Below, one piece after another: positions 44,660 to 55,223 of a DNA stretch of 64,000 bases; the stretch's first letter is position 1; each line of letters begins with the position of its first letter. The position numbers were made by a program, and so were the translations under genes. Below the pieces are notes generated by a model. That model saw nothing but the letters and a program-made list of their open reading frames with translations. It did not search any database and had not been told where the DNA came from. The DNA is from Lachnospiraceae bacterium (GTDB taxonomy: Bacteria > Bacillota > Clostridia > Lachnospirales > Lachnospiraceae): NCBI GenBank assembly GCA_011959105.1, contig BLLU01000179.1, positions 1 to 64,000 on the forward strand. Reading direction: 5' to 3'.

Positions 44660-47530
44660 ATGGCAAATTCATCAGGCAGGAGGGCATCTTCAGCGGCAGG
44701 CAAGAGAGGCGGCAAAAAGTCGTCCGGCTCCGGCAGGAAGGGCAAAGCCCCTACATATGATTATGAGAAAGAAAATGAACTGTTCCACGAGATTGGCTTG
44801 ATTATATTTTTCATCTTGATGGTAATTTTGTTTTTATGCAACTTCGGCATTATCGGTCCGGCCGGCGATCTGGTCAGCGGGGTCTTGTTTGGTCTGTTCG
44901 GATTAACTTCCTATGCGGTGCCGGTGCTTTTGTTTGTGGCCGTGTCCTTCTGGTATGCCAATTCCGGCAATCCCAACGCGCTGCGTAAGCTGATTGCAGG
45001 CGCCGTTCTGTTTCTGATGGTGGGCGTGGTCTGTGAATTGTTTGCCCAAAACAGCCTGTCTCTGGAAAAATATGATATGGCGCGGATTTATGATACAGCC
45101 CGGGGGGACAGGACCGGCGGCGGCGTCATCGGCGGCAGCCTGGCCTATCTGCTGCACCATTATCTGGAGACTATAGGGACGGTGTTGGTGGTACTGCTCT
45201 GCGGCGCGATCAGTTTCATCCTTATGACGGAAAAGTCTCTGATCAGCGGCATGAAAAACGGCGGTTTTCGGATGCTGGAGCGCACCAGGGAAGATTCCCG
45301 GCGCAGGAGAGAGTATGCGAGAGCGCGCAGAGAGGAACAGGAGGAGGAATATCTCAGCCGCCGGGAGCAGCGCCAGGAAGCGGACAGGCTGCGCCGGGAG
45401 GAACAGGAGCAGGCCAGGGCCAGACGGGAGGAGGAGCGCCGTCAGAGGGCAATGGAGAAGGAAAGCGGCAGAGCGCAGCGCCGGGAGGAGAAGGAGACGG
45501 AAAAGATTCTGCGGATGGACAGAAAGGTGTCCGGCGTGATTCTGGACACGGCCATCACCCGGGAAAGCGAAGAGCGCAGGCGTGACGATATCCATGAGAT
45601 CATGTGGAATGAGGACGGGGAAGAGTACATACCTTCCGAGGAGGAGGGCGTTATGCCGGAACTGCCGGAGGAAGAGAAGCCTTTGGGCAGCGTTTTTGAC
45701 TTTGACAATATCCGCATACGCAGTGCGCATCAGTTGACAATTGATGAGGCAGAGGAGGAACCGGAGCAGTTTTATTCTACCCTGGAGCCGGATCCCGTGG
45801 CGCCGGTGAACCCTTTCAACAGTCCTATCCGGCAGGAGGATTCTTCGGAGACGGAGAATCCGCCGAGAGCGGAAGAACTGCTTGAGGTAGGCGGCCCTGT
45901 ACAGGCAGGGGAGACTTTTGAGGGCCAGGACATCCGGGTACACAGGGAGGATGTGGAGGAGCCGTCCGGCCAGCGGGTCAGACCTGCGGCGCGCCTGGAG
46001 GAGTCCTCCAGCCGGGAAGGGAGGACCCAGCAGACGCAGGACATGGGGGCGGTGCAGGGGGCTGTTATTCCCAGGAAATATATGTTCCCGCCTGTATCTC
46101 TGCTGCAGAAGGGCAAGGGAGGAAATAAGGATACCACCCAGGAACTGAAACAGACGGCCATGCGCCTGCAGCAGACCCTGGAGAATTTTGGGGTCAGGGT
46201 CACCATTACCGATATCAGCCAGGGTCCCAGTGTGACCAGATATGAACTGCAGCCGGAACAGGGCGTTAAGGTCAGCAAGATCGTGGGACTTACCGATGAT
46301 ATCAAGCTGAACCTGGCAGCCACGGATATCCGCATCGAGGCGCCCATACCCGGCAAGGCGGCCATCGGCATTGAGGTGCCCAACAAGGAAAACATGGCGG
46401 TGGCGCTGCGGGATTTGCTGGAGAGCAAGGAGTTCAAAGATTTTTCCTCCAACCTGGCTTTTGCCGTGGGTAAGGATATCGGAGGACAGACGGTGGTGTC
46501 GGACATAGCCAAGATGCCCCATATGCTGATTGCGGGAGCCACCGGTTCCGGCAAGTCTGTGTGTATCAACACTTTGATTATGAGTATCCTGTATAAGGCT
46601 CACCCGGAGGAGGTGAAGCTGATTATGGTGGATCCCAAGGTGGTGGAACTCAGCGTATACAACGGTATTCCCCATCTGTTGATCCCGGTGGTGACGGATC
46701 CCAAGAAAGCCTCTGCCGCTCTGCATTGGGGGGTGGCGGAGATGACTGACCGCTATAAGAAATTTGCGGATTTCAACGTGCGTGACCTGAAGGGTTACAA
46801 TAAGAAGGTGGAGGCTATGAGGGAAAGTGATCCCCAGGCCCCTGCCAAGATGCCCCAGATCGTCATTATTGTGGATGAGCTGGCGGATCTGATGATGGTA
46901 TCCCCGGGGGAAGTGGAGGAGTCCATCTGCCGCCTGGCCCAGCTTGCCAGGGCGGCGGGCATCCACCTGATTATTGCTACCCAGCGGCCCAGTGTGGATG
47001 TCATCACCGGCCTGATTAAGGCCAACATGCCCAGCCGGGTGGCCTTCTCCGTGTCCAGCGGCGTGGACTCCCGCACCATCCTGGATATGAACGGCGCGGA
47101 AAAGCTGCTGGGCAAGGGGGACATGCTATTTTACCCCCAGGGGTATTCCAAGCCGGCCAGAATACAGGGTGCTTTTGTGTCGGACAAGGAAGTGTCCGAC
47201 GTGGTGGATTTTTTGAAAAACCAGACCCTGGGCAACACCTATGCCGCGGATGTGGAAGAGCAGCTTAAGAGTATGGGCGGCCCTGGAGGTCCAGGAGGCG
47301 GAGACGAGAGAGACGAGTACTTTGAGGAGGCCGGGCGCTTCATCATCGACAAGGATAAGGCTTCCATCGGTATGCTGCAGCGCGCTTTCAAGATTGGCTT
47401 CAACCGTGCGGCGCGGATCATGGAACAGCTTCATGACTATGGGGTTGTGGGGGAGGAGGAGGGCACCAAGCCCCGGAAGATCCTGATGAGCACGGAGGAG
47501 TTTGAGCAGATGCTGGAGGAAATTGTATAA
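44660..47530 (+). CDS. DNA translocase FtsK/SpoIIIE
   Basis: About 956 residues. Four membrane helices at residues 40-200 are followed by a long charged Arg/Glu linker ([23 protein letters not shown]) and the motor domain: [19 protein letters not shown] (Walker A), [11 protein letters not shown] (Walker B) and [21 protein letters not shown]-terminal winged-helix gamma domain follows ([22 protein letters not shown]), which reads KOPS/SRS-like DNA sequences. It moves chromosome ends at the division or sporulation septum. AAAAGGAG places the start at 44660. Confidence 0.96.
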   Translation: MANSSGRRASSAAGKRGGKKSSGSGRKGKAPTYDYEKENELFHEIGLIIFFILMVILFLCNFGIIGPAGDLVSGVLFGLFGLTSYAVPVLLFVAVSFWYANSGNPNALRKLIAGAVLFLMVGVVCELFAQNSLSLEKYDMARIYDTARGDRTGGGVIGGSLAYLLHHYLETIGTVLVVLLCGAISFILMTEKSLISGMKNGGFRMLERTREDSRRRREYARARREEQEEEYLSRREQRQEADRLRREEQEQARARREEERRQRAMEKESGRAQRREEKETEKILRMDRKVSGVILDTAITRESEERRRDDIHEIMWNEDGEEYIPSEEEGVMPELPEEEKPLGSVFDFDNIRIRSAHQLTIDEAEEEPEQFYSTLEPDPVAPVNPFNSPIRQEDSSETENPPRAEELLEVGGPVQAGETFEGQDIRVHREDVEEPSGQRVRPAARLEESSSREGRTQQTQDMGAVQGAVIPRKYMFPPVSLLQKGKGGNKDTTQELKQTAMRLQQTLENFGVRVTITDISQGPSVTRYELQPEQGVKVSKIVGLTDDIKLNLAATDIRIEAPIPGKAAIGIEVPNKENMAVALRDLLESKEFKDFSSNLAFAVGKDIGGQTVVSDIAKMPHMLIAGATGSGKSVCINTLIMSILYKAHPEEVKLIMVDPKVVELSVYNGIPHLLIPVVTDPKKASAALHWGVAEMTDRYKKFADFNVRDLKGYNKKVEAMRESDPQAPAKMPQIVIIVDELADLMMVSPGEVEESICRLAQLARAAGIHLIIATQRPSVDVITGLIKANMPSRVAFSVSSGVDSRTILDMNGAEKLLGKGDMLFYPQGYSKPARIQGAFVSDKEVSDVVDFLKNQTLGNTYAADVEEQLKSMGGPGGPGGGDERDEYFEEAGRFIIDKDKASIGMLQRAFKIGFNRAARIMEQLHDYGVVGEEEGTKPRKILMSTEEFEQMLEEIV

Positions 47531-47573
47531 CAAGACTGCCCGGAAATTATGTAGGGTAAAAAGGAGGCGGACC

Positions 47574-49244
47574 ATGAAAACAGACATTCAGATTGCGCAG
47601 GAAGCGGTGCTGGAGCCGGTCACACTGGTGGCGGAGCGCGCGGGAATCCCCCAGGAGGAGTTGGAACTGTACGGCAAATATAAGGCCAAGGTTTCCGATG
47701 ACTATATCCGGCGGCTTCAGGACCGGCCGGAAGGCAAACTGATCCTGGTGACGGCCATCAATCCCACCCCGGCCGGGGAGGGCAAGACCACGGTCACTGT
47801 GGGCCTGGGAGAAGCCTTCGGGCAGTTGGGGAAAAAGGCGGTTATCGCTCTGCGGGAGCCTTCTCTGGGGCCGTGTTTCGGCATTAAGGGAGGGGCAGCC
47901 GGGGGAGGATATGCCCAGGTGGTGCCCATGGAGGATCTGAACCTTCATTTCACCGGGGATTTTCACGCCATTACCAGCGCCAATAATCTGCTGGCAGCGC
48001 TGCTGGACAACCATATCCAGCAGGGCAACGAACTGGGGATCGACACCCGGCAGGTGGTGTGGAAGCGCTGCATGGATATGAACGACCGGGTGCTGCGCAA
48101 CATTGTGGTGGGCATGGGGGCCAAGATGGACGGCGTGGTCCGGGAGGATCATTTTGTGATCACGGTGGCTTCGGAGATCATGGCCATCCTTTGTCTGGCC
48201 ACCGATCTGCAGGATCTGAAGGAAAGACTTTCCCGGATCGTAGTGGCCTACAATTATGAGGGGGAACCTGTGACAGCGGGACAGCTTCAGGCTGTGGGAG
48301 CCATGGCGGCTCTGCTGAAAGACGCTCTCAAGCCCAATCTGATCCAGACTCTGGAGCATACTCCGGCATTGGTACACGGCGGTCCCTTTGCCAACATCGC
48401 CCATGGATGCAATTCCATCATCGCCACCAGGGCAGCCTTGAAAATGGCGGATTACTGCATCACGGAGGCGGGATTCGGTGCGGATCTGGGCGCGGAGAAG
48501 TTCTTTGACATCAAATGCCGTCAGGCGCGGCTGGCGCCGGACGCCGTGGTGCTGGTAGCCACCATAAGAGCGCTGAAATATAACGGCGGTGTGCGAAAAG
48601 AGCAGCTTTCCCAGGAGAATCTGGAAGCTCTGGAAAGAGGGATTGTCAATCTGGAGAAGCATATCGAAAATCTGCAGAAGTACGGTGTGCCGGTGGTGGT
48701 GACGCTGAATGCGTTCACAGCCGACACGGAGGCGGAGACCGCTTTCGTAAAGCATTTCTGTGAGGAAAGAGGCTGTGCTTTCGCACTGGCCAGAGTGTGG
48801 GAACAGGGCGGCCCGGGCGGCGTGGAACTGGCGGAAAAGGTTCTGGAGACCTTGGAGCAGAAAGAGAGCCATTTCCGGGTGCTGTATGAGGACAGCCTGC
48901 CCTTAAAGGACAAGGTGGTAAAGGTAGCCACGGAAATCTATGGGGCAGGGAAAGTACATTTTGCTCCCGGAGCGGCAAAGCAGTTGCAGCGTCTGGAGGA
49001 ACTGGGCTATGGGGAACTGCCGGTGTGTATGGCCAAGACCCAGTATTCCCTGTCCGATGACCCGGCTCTGCTGGGCAGGCCGGAGAACTTTGAGATGAAT
49101 GTACGGGAAGTTTATGTTTCCGCCGGCGCCGGATTTGTGGTGGTGCTGACGGGAGCCGTGGTGACTATGCCCGGGCTGTCCAGGAATCCTGCTGCCTATG
49201 GGATCGACGTGGATGAACAGGGGAGGATCACGGGATTATTTTGA
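47574..49244 (+). CDS. fhs: formate-tetrahydrofolate ligase
   Basis: 556 residues, normal length. [21 protein letters not shown] is the ATP/formyl-phosphate loop, and [22 protein letters not shown] and [20 protein letters not shown] are family signatures. It makes 10-formyl-THF from formate for purine synthesis or the methyl branch of the Wood-Ljungdahl pathway. AAGGAGG precedes the ATG at 47574. folD follows after 68 bases, so the two one-carbon steps are probably coupled. Confidence 0.97.
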   Translation: MKTDIQIAQEAVLEPVTLVAERAGIPQEELELYGKYKAKVSDDYIRRLQDRPEGKLILVTAINPTPAGEGKTTVTVGLGEAFGQLGKKAVIALREPSLGPCFGIKGGAAGGGYAQVVPMEDLNLHFTGDFHAITSANNLLAALLDNHIQQGNELGIDTRQVVWKRCMDMNDRVLRNIVVGMGAKMDGVVREDHFVITVASEIMAILCLATDLQDLKERLSRIVVAYNYEGEPVTAGQLQAVGAMAALLKDALKPNLIQTLEHTPALVHGGPFANIAHGCNSIIATRAALKMADYCITEAGFGADLGAEKFFDIKCRQARLAPDAVVLVATIRALKYNGGVRKEQLSQENLEALERGIVNLEKHIENLQKYGVPVVVTLNAFTADTEAETAFVKHFCEERGCAFALARVWEQGGPGGVELAEKVLETLEQKESHFRVLYEDSLPLKDKVVKVATEIYGAGKVHFAPGAAKQLQRLEELGYGELPVCMAKTQYSLSDDPALLGRPENFEMNVREVYVSAGAGFVVVLTGAVVTMPGLSRNPAAYGIDVDEQGRITGLF

Positions 49245-49312
49245 GGAAGCCTGGACGGTGGATGCAAAAGCGTGTCGGGAGGATATTTGCGAAAATAAGA
49301 TGGGAGGATGAA

Positions 49313-50161
49313 ATGACACAGATTATTGACGGGAAGCAAATCAGCGCGGAGATCAAAGACGAGTTGAAGGAGCAGGTGGCGGTTTACAGGGCCCAGGGGA
49401 AGGAAATCTGTCTGGCGGTGATACAGGTGGGGGACGATCCCGCCTCCAGCGTTTATGTGCGCAACAAGAAGAAGGCCTGCGAGTATATCGGGATTCGTTC
49501 CCTGTCCTATGAACTGCCCTCCCAAACCACGGAGCAGGAGCTGCTTTCTCTGGTGGAGGAACTCAATGCCAGGGCGGATGTGAACGGCATTTTGGTGCAG
49601 CTGCCTCTGCCGGGACAGATCAACGAGGAAAAGGTACTCAATGCCATCAGCCCGCTTAAGGATGTGGACGGATTTCATCCCATGAATGTGGGGGCGTTAT
49701 GTATCGGGAAAAAGGGATTTGTGTCCTGCACCCCCGCCGGGGTAATTCAACTGCTGAAGCGCTCCGGCATTTCCGTCAGCGGGAAGGAATGCGTGGTGGT
49801 GGGCCGCAGTAATATTGTGGGCAAGCCCATGGCCCTGCTGCTTTTGCGGGAGAACGGCACCGTGACGGTGGCCCACAGCCGGACCGAGGATTTAAAGGCA
49901 GTCACCCGCCGGGCGGATATCCTGGTGGTGGCGGTGGGTAAACCTCTGATGATTACTGCGGACTATGTAAAGGAGGGAGCCGTGGTGGTTGACGTGGGCA
50001 TTCACCGGGATGACAACAATAAGTTGTGCGGGGATGTGGATTATGGTTCCGTGGCGCCTCACTGCAGTGCCATCACCCCGGTTCCCGGCGGCGTGGGTCC
50101 CATGACCATAGCCATGTTGATGAAGAATTGTGTGGACAGCGTTTTGCTTCAGGAACGTTGA
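49313..50161 (+). CDS. folD: methylenetetrahydrofolate dehydrogenase/cyclohydrolase
   Basis: 282 residues. The catalytic Lys/Tyr region is VGDDPASSVYVRNKKKACEYIGI, LVQLPLPGQINEEKVLNAI is a family hallmark, and VVVGRSNIVGKPMALLL forms the NADP site. GGVGPMTIAMLMKN closes the domain. It interconverts methylene-, methenyl- and formyl-THF. GGGAGGATGAA sets the start; the ORF-track start overlaps fhs and is rejected. Confidence 0.97.
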   Translation: MTQIIDGKQISAEIKDELKEQVAVYRAQGKEICLAVIQVGDDPASSVYVRNKKKACEYIGIRSLSYELPSQTTEQELLSLVEELNARADVNGILVQLPLPGQINEEKVLNAISPLKDVDGFHPMNVGALCIGKKGFVSCTPAGVIQLLKRSGISVSGKECVVVGRSNIVGKPMALLLLRENGTVTVAHSRTEDLKAVTRRADILVVAVGKPLMITADYVKEGAVVVDVGIHRDDNNKLCGDVDYGSVAPHCSAITPVPGGVGPMTIAMLMKNCVDSVLLQER

Positions 50162-50196
50162 GGGGTATTTTGTTGAAAGGGCGGAAGTAAATTCGT

Positions 50197-51627
50197 ATGA
50201 ATTGTCCGAAATGCGGAGCAGAAATAGAAGAGGGTTCGCTCTATTGCGGGGTCTGCGGGGAAGATATACACATTGTACCCGATTTTGAATCGGAAGTGGA
50301 ACAGAGCATGCAGGCTACGCTGGAACATATTGCGGAAGAACTGCAAATTTCTGAAACTGCTTTCTCTTCCGGGGAGACGGCCGGGCCGGAGTTCCCTCAA
50401 AAAAAGAAGAAGAGTTATCTGGGATGGCTGATCGGGATATTTTTCCTGCTGATTCTGGTTCTGTCCGGCGTGCTGATCGGCGTCTGGCAGCATATGGAGA
50501 ATTCCGTGGAATACCAGATTGCCAGAGCGGTGGAATGTGTCAGGGCCCAGAACTATGAACAGGCGGTCAGCTATTATATCCGTGCCCGGCAATTAGGCAG
50601 CACCGATCCGGAAGTGGGATTTGCCCTGGCGGAATGTTATTATACAATGGATAATGTTGGGGGATATGAGAGCCAGTTGTCGGACCTGATTGAAGGCGGA
50701 CTGCTGGACCAGAAGCAGCTTGAGAGGGCCTATTCCCAGCTGATTCAGTCCTACAGGGCCAGAAATGATTACCAGACGATTGACAGTCTGCTGAATAACT
50801 GTGATAATGAAGTTATCAGAAGCACATATCAGAACTTACAGGCCAAAGCGCCGGAGTTCGGGTTTGAGGAAGGGTATTATCAGGAGATTTTGCCCCTGAA
50901 ACTCAGTTCCAACACGGCGGGGACTATCTACTATACCATGGACGGCTCGGAGCCGGATGAGAACAGTTCGGTATATACGGCGCCCATCTTCCTGGACAAC
51001 GGGGAACATACCATCAAGGCCGTGTTTGTAAACCAATATGGTCTGGTCAGCGATGTGGTGACCAAGAACTACCTGATCGAACTGAAGATTCCCGTTGCGC
51101 CGGATGTGGTGACGGCCAGCGGCCAGTACAGCAGTCCCACCCTGATCCAGATCAATCGGGAGGAGGATGAAACGGTTTACTATACCACGGACGGCACGGT
51201 TCCCACCATAGACTCTGCACGGTATACGGGGCCCATTCCCATGCCCTTGGGCGATTCCGTGTACTCCTTTGCCATCATTGAGGAGGATGGGATCGTGGGC
51301 GAGGTTGCGGAGCGTGCTTACAGTCTGCAGTTAAATACGGATATTTCGGTGGATATGGCCACAGTGACTGTCTATAATGAGATGATGCGCACGGGGAGAA
51401 TCCAGACCCCTGAGGGATTTGCAGGAGAAAGCGGCATATACCAGTATCGGTTCCAATATCCGCTGACAGTTGGCGAGGAGGATTATTATATCTTTGCGGA
51501 ACTGCATGTGGACGAAAGCGGGGGCAGCATCCGCACAGGCAGTTATTACGCAGTCCATGCATATAACTGTATCTGCTATAAGCTGCTGACGGACGGCGGC
51601 AGCTACAGCATAGCGGAAATTCCATGA
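50197..51627 (+). CDS. zinc-ribbon, membrane-anchored protein with chitobiase-C-like repeats
   Basis: 476 residues. An N-terminal zinc ribbon MNCPKCGAEIEEGSLYCGVCG is followed by an acidic stretch, one membrane helix (WLIGIFFLLILVLSGVLIGVW), a TPR-like helical region (AQNYEQAVSYYIRARQLG), and two CHB_HEX_C-type beta repeats (GTIYYTMDGSEPDENSSVY and ETVYYTTDGTVPTIDSARY). A further beta domain ends the protein. The layout resembles double-zinc-ribbon Firmicute envelope proteins of unknown role. The repeats are extracellular if the ribbon is cytosolic. Confidence 0.75.
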   Translation: MNCPKCGAEIEEGSLYCGVCGEDIHIVPDFESEVEQSMQATLEHIAEELQISETAFSSGETAGPEFPQKKKKSYLGWLIGIFFLLILVLSGVLIGVWQHMENSVEYQIARAVECVRAQNYEQAVSYYIRARQLGSTDPEVGFALAECYYTMDNVGGYESQLSDLIEGGLLDQKQLERAYSQLIQSYRARNDYQTIDSLLNNCDNEVIRSTYQNLQAKAPEFGFEEGYYQEILPLKLSSNTAGTIYYTMDGSEPDENSSVYTAPIFLDNGEHTIKAVFVNQYGLVSDVVTKNYLIELKIPVAPDVVTASGQYSSPTLIQINREEDETVYYTTDGTVPTIDSARYTGPIPMPLGDSVYSFAIIEEDGIVGEVAERAYSLQLNTDISVDMATVTVYNEMMRTGRIQTPEGFAGESGIYQYRFQYPLTVGEEDYYIFAELHVDESGGSIRTGSYYAVHAYNCICYKLLTDGGSYSIAEIP

Positions 51628-51703
51628 TGGGCCGGACTGCCCATTGCTGTATATGCGGCCTCAGGAGCGGACAGACAGGGCAGCGCCGCCCCACACGGCA
51701 GAA

Positions 51704-51720
51704 GGGAAAATGCGGAACGG
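51704..51720 (+). promoter_or_regulatory. leader motif upstream of nfnA
   Basis: GGGAAAATGCGGAAC matches the GGGAATATGCGGAAC ahead of the GH13 gene at all but one position. Related strings are at 52653 and 52756. It lies about 40 bases before the nfnA start codon. Confidence 0.3.
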
Positions 51721-51757
51721 GAACAGTATGTTCCGGAATTATAAGTAGGAGGAGAGT

Positions 51758-52639
51758 ATGTACAAGATTGTCAGAGCAGAGGAACTTACCACCAATATCT
51801 ATCTGATGGAGGTGGAGGCGGAGCGGGTGGCAAAATATTGCCAGCCCGGCCAATTCGTGATTGTCAGGACGGATGCAGAGGGAGAGAGGATTCCCCTGAC
51901 GGTGTGTGACTATGACAGGGAACGGGGCACGGTGACCATCGTGTTCCAGATTGTGGGCGCGTCCACCCAGATGATGTCCGCTCTGAAAGCAGGGGACAGC
52001 TTTCACGATTTCGTGGGGCCTCTGGGCTGTGCGTCTGAGTTTGTTTCCGAGGATATCGAGAGTCTGAAGAACAAGAAACTTCTGTTTGTGGCCGGAGGCG
52101 TGGGGGCTGCACCTGTATACCCCCAGGTGAAATGGCTTCATGAGCGTGGTATCGCCGTGGACGTGGTGGTGGGCAGCAAGACCAGAGACCTGCTGATTCT
52201 GGAGAAGGAGATGGAGGCCGTGGCAGGTAATCTGTATGTGACCACCGACGACGGTTCTTATGGCAGGAGCGGCATGGTTACCCAGACCGTCAAGGATCTG
52301 GTGGCAGAAGGAAAGCAGTATGACTGCTGCGTGGCCATCGGTCCCATGATCATGATGAAGTTTGTCTGCCTGCTTACCAAGGAACTGGGCATCCCCACCA
52401 TTGTCAGTCTGAACCCTATCATGGTGGACGGCACAGGCATGTGCGGCGCCTGCCGCGTGACAGTGGGCGGCAAAGTGAAGTTCGCCTGTGTGGACGGTCC
52501 GGAATTTGACGGACACCAGGTGAATTTTGATGAGGCCATGAGCCGTCAGCAGATCTACAGGACAGAGGAGGGCAGGGCTTTCCTGAAAGCCAGGGAAGGG
52601 GCCACCCACCATGGAGGATGCGGCAACTGCAGCGGGTGA
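51758..52639 (+). CDS. NADH-dependent ferredoxin:NADP oxidoreductase, small subunit (NfnA-like)
   Basis: 293 residues of the ferredoxin-NADP reductase type. An FAD region (ADGERIPLTVCDYD as RxxxLT-like, with VGAST) precedes an NAD region (LFVAGGVGAAPVYPQVKWL). The C-terminus has a [2Fe-2S]-type cysteine set (GTGMCGACRVTVGGKVKFAC). The adjacent GltA-like flavoprotein makes it the NfnA partner rather than a dihydroorotate dehydrogenase subunit. NfnAB couples NADH and ferredoxin to NADPH. AGGAGGAG gives the start. Confidence 0.88.
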   Translation: MYKIVRAEELTTNIYLMEVEAERVAKYCQPGQFVIVRTDAEGERIPLTVCDYDRERGTVTIVFQIVGASTQMMSALKAGDSFHDFVGPLGCASEFVSEDIESLKNKKLLFVAGGVGAAPVYPQVKWLHERGIAVDVVVGSKTRDLLILEKEMEAVAGNLYVTTDDGSYGRSGMVTQTVKDLVAEGKQYDCCVAIGPMIMMKFVCLLTKELGIPTIVSLNPIMVDGTGMCGACRVTVGGKVKFACVDGPEFDGHQVNFDEAMSRQQIYRTEEGRAFLKAREGATHHGGCGNCSG

Positions 52640-52780
52640 AGCGACAGAAGAATGCGGAACTGAAAATAGCATCTGCCGGGAAAGGCATGGGACAGCAGAC
52701 GGTTGACAAAGCAGTTACATGACGAGCGCCGGTCAGATGTGCCGTGAGGGCGGATGGGGAACTTAAATAGGAGAATAGAG

Positions 52781-54169
52781 ATGGATGTTTTGAAGAAAGT
52801 GCCTGTGAGGGAACAGGATGCGCAGGCACGTGGGAAGAATTTTGAAGAAGTATGTCTGGGATACAACAGAGAAGAGGCCATGGAGGAGGCGGCCCGCTGC
52901 ATTAACTGCAAGAATGCGCAGTGCGTCAAGGGCTGTCCCGTGGCGATCAACATTCCGGGCTTTGTGGAGCAGGTGAAAAACGGAGATATGGAGGGGGCTT
53001 ACCAGACCATTAGTCAGGCCAGCGCCCTGCCCGCCGTGTGCGGACGGGTGTGTCCCCAGGAGAGCCAGTGTGAGGGCAAATGCATCCGGGGCATCAAGGG
53101 AGAGCCAGTATCCATCGGAAAACTGGAGCGCTTTGTGGCAGATTACGCCAGGGAGCAGGGCATAAAGCCGGAGGGAGCCAAGGAGAAAAAGGGGAAAAAA
53201 GTGGCTGTGATCGGCTCCGGCCCCGCAGGGCTGACCTGTGCCGGAGATCTGGCCAAGCTGGGGTATGAAGTGACCATCTTCGAGGCATTGCATGAGCCCG
53301 GCGGCGTGCTGGTATATGGCATTCCCGAGTTCCGTCTGCCCAAGGAGGCGGTGGTGGCCAGGGAGATTGAGAACGTGAAATCCCTGGGAGTAAAGATAGA
53401 GACCAATGTGGTGGTGGGCAAATCCGTTACCATCGACCAGCTTTTGACCGAGGAGGGTTTCTCGGCAGTGTTTATCGGTTCGGGCGCAGGGCTGCCCAAG
53501 TTCATGGGCATTCCCGGCGAGAACAGCAACGGCGTGTTTTCCGCCAACGAGTACCTGACCAGAAGCAATCTGATGAAGGCTTTTGACGAAAACAGCAGCA
53601 CTCCCATTATGCGGGGAAAGAAAGTGGCCGTGGTGGGAGGCGGCAACGTGGCCATGGATGCGGCCCGTACCGCCCTGCGGCTGGGGGCGGAGGTGCATAT
53701 TGTGTATCGCCGCAGTGAGGAGGAACTGCCTGCCCGTGTGGAGGAAGTACACCACGCAAAGGAAGAGGGCATTATATTTGACCTGCTGACGAACCCCACC
53801 GAGATTCTGGCGGATGATAAGGGCTGGGTGACGGGCATGAGGTGCATCCGAATGGAACTGGGTGAGCCTGACGAGTCCGGCAGAAGAAGACCGGTGGAAG
53901 TGGCCGGGTCCGAGTTTGTGCTGGAGGTGGATACGGTGATCATGTCTCTGGGGACTTCCCCTAATCCGCTGATTTCTTCCACCACCGAGGGGTTGGAGAC
54001 CAACAAGTGGAAATGCATTGTGGCGGAAGAAGAGAACGGCAGGACCACCAAGGAGGCTGTGTATGCCGGGGGTGACGCCGTGACGGGGGCTGCTACCGTA
54101 ATTCTGGCAATGGGGGCCGGAAAGGCGGCAGCGAAAGGGATTGATGAATATCTTTCCAACATGAACTAG
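52781..54169 (+). CDS. NfnB / GltA-like NADPH-dependent flavoprotein, large subunit
   Basis: 462 residues. The N-terminal iron-sulfur domain has CINCKNAQCVKGCPV and CGRVCPQESQCEGKC for two 4Fe-4S clusters. AVIGSGPAGLTCAGDLAKLG binds FAD and VVGGGNVAMDAARTALRLG binds NAD(P). AGGDAVTGAATVILAMGAGK ends the core. Alone it would be called glutamate synthase small subunit, but the pairing with NfnA indicates the bifurcating transhydrogenase. It starts at 52781 after TAGGAGAATAG, not at the track start. Confidence 0.9.
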   Translation: MDVLKKVPVREQDAQARGKNFEEVCLGYNREEAMEEAARCINCKNAQCVKGCPVAINIPGFVEQVKNGDMEGAYQTISQASALPAVCGRVCPQESQCEGKCIRGIKGEPVSIGKLERFVADYAREQGIKPEGAKEKKGKKVAVIGSGPAGLTCAGDLAKLGYEVTIFEALHEPGGVLVYGIPEFRLPKEAVVAREIENVKSLGVKIETNVVVGKSVTIDQLLTEEGFSAVFIGSGAGLPKFMGIPGENSNGVFSANEYLTRSNLMKAFDENSSTPIMRGKKVAVVGGGNVAMDAARTALRLGAEVHIVYRRSEEELPARVEEVHHAKEEGIIFDLLTNPTEILADDKGWVTGMRCIRMELGEPDESGRRRPVEVAGSEFVLEVDTVIMSLGTSPNPLISSTTEGLETNKWKCIVAEEENGRTTKEAVYAGGDAVTGAATVILAMGAGKAAAKGIDEYLSNMN

Positions 54170-54230
54170 TGTATTATGGGCAGAGATAAGCCTGGAGCAA
54201 ATGGGCAGGGTTGCGAGGAGGAGAGGGTAT

Positions 54231-55130
54231 ATGTTGATATGTCCCAAGTGCAGGAATGAGTACAGAGACGGTATCGCCGTATGTGCGGATTGCGGCTGCC
54301 AGCTGGTGACAGAAAAGGAGATTGTGAACAGGGTTCCGCTGATTTTTGGATCTGAGGCAGAGTTGACCCGGCTGAAGGAATATCTGGAGTACAATGGCCT
54401 GAAGGATATGGAGATCGTCTATGATGAGAAAGAGGCGGTGCACGAACTTCTGATTGACGAAAAGCACAGGCAGAAGGCTGTTAAGCTGGGATCTGTGTAC
54501 ATGCAGCAGGAACAGGTGCGGCAGGCCGAGGAGGCCGTCAGGATGCAGGAGGAACAGGTCCGGCAGGAAGCGGAGGCGCCTCAGCCCCAGTGGTTTGGGG
54601 TGGGGGCAGGGACTGGGGAGGAGCGGAAACCCCAGCCTCAGCCGATGCGCAGATCCTCTCATGGCTATCAGAATAAGTCGGAGCAGGCGGCAGAGAACAG
54701 GTCCTCGGCTTGGACGCTGCTGATTGTGGGCGGCCTGGGCCTGATAGCTCTGGGGCTGCTGCTGGCCGGGGTTTTGCCCCTAAAACTGCAGGGAAGCAAC
54801 CGTTTTATGATCGGTGGTATCATGGGGGCTATGTTTGTGATTTTTATTGTCATGGGTTTTGTTTCCCTGAAAAATTCCAAGCAGTATGCCAGAGAGGCCG
54901 ATTCCGAGAATTCCCTCAGGAGCACTATGGAGAAGTGGTGCAGGGAGAATCTGGAGGGGGCTAAAGTGGATGCCAGCCTGCAGCTGTCTGCCGCACCCGA
55001 GGAAGAGTGGTATTTCCGCCGGGTGGCCCTGATCAAAGCCCTGCTGAACCGTCAGTTTGTGAATTTGGACCAGGAATTTCTGGATCACTTTGTGGACGAC
55101 ATGTATGACACGATCTTCCCGGAGGGATAA
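54231..55130 (+). CDS. zinc-ribbon membrane protein, function unknown
   Basis: About 299 residues. An N-terminal zinc ribbon (CPKCRNEYRDGIAVCADCG) precedes a DUF2007-like segment (LIFGSEAELTRLKEYLEYNG), a Gln/Glu-rich coiled stretch, and two membrane helices (LLIVGGLGLIALGLLLAGVLPL and MIGGIMGAMFVIFIVMGFV). A C-terminal soluble domain follows (WCRENLEGAKVDASLQL ... NLDQEFLDHFVDDMYDTIF). The function is not known. GAGGAGGAG fixes the start at 54231. Confidence 0.7.
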   Translation: MLICPKCRNEYRDGIAVCADCGCQLVTEKEIVNRVPLIFGSEAELTRLKEYLEYNGLKDMEIVYDEKEAVHELLIDEKHRQKAVKLGSVYMQQEQVRQAEEAVRMQEEQVRQEAEAPQPQWFGVGAGTGEERKPQPQPMRRSSHGYQNKSEQAAENRSSAWTLLIVGGLGLIALGLLLAGVLPLKLQGSNRFMIGGIMGAMFVIFIVMGFVSLKNSKQYAREADSENSLRSTMEKWCRENLEGAKVDASLQLSAAPEEEWYFRRVALIKALLNRQFVNLDQEFLDHFVDDMYDTIFPEG

Positions 55131-55162
55131 GATGCGTTTCTGCATTTGTATAGGATGTCTTA

Positions 55163-55210
55163 ATACCTGGAATCCGGGAGAATTCTTCCGGATTCCAGGT
55201 ATCATTTTTA
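55163..55210 (+). terminator. strong rho-independent terminator before rlmH
   Basis: A perfect 15-bp stem (ATACCTGGAATCCGG ... CCGGATTCCAGGTAT) is followed by CATTTTTAG, immediately upstream of the rlmH ribosome site. Confidence 0.85.
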
Positions 55211-55223
55211 GGGGGACCAAGCC

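Noticed and set aside
44903-46966. 687-aa minus-strand ORF inside ftsK
   Set aside because: It is the antisense shadow of a clear FtsK reading frame with complete motor motifs and has no recognisable domain.
52763-54394. 543-aa minus-strand ORF over nfnB
   Set aside because: Shadow of the NfnB frame, whose iron-sulfur and Rossmann motifs are unambiguous.
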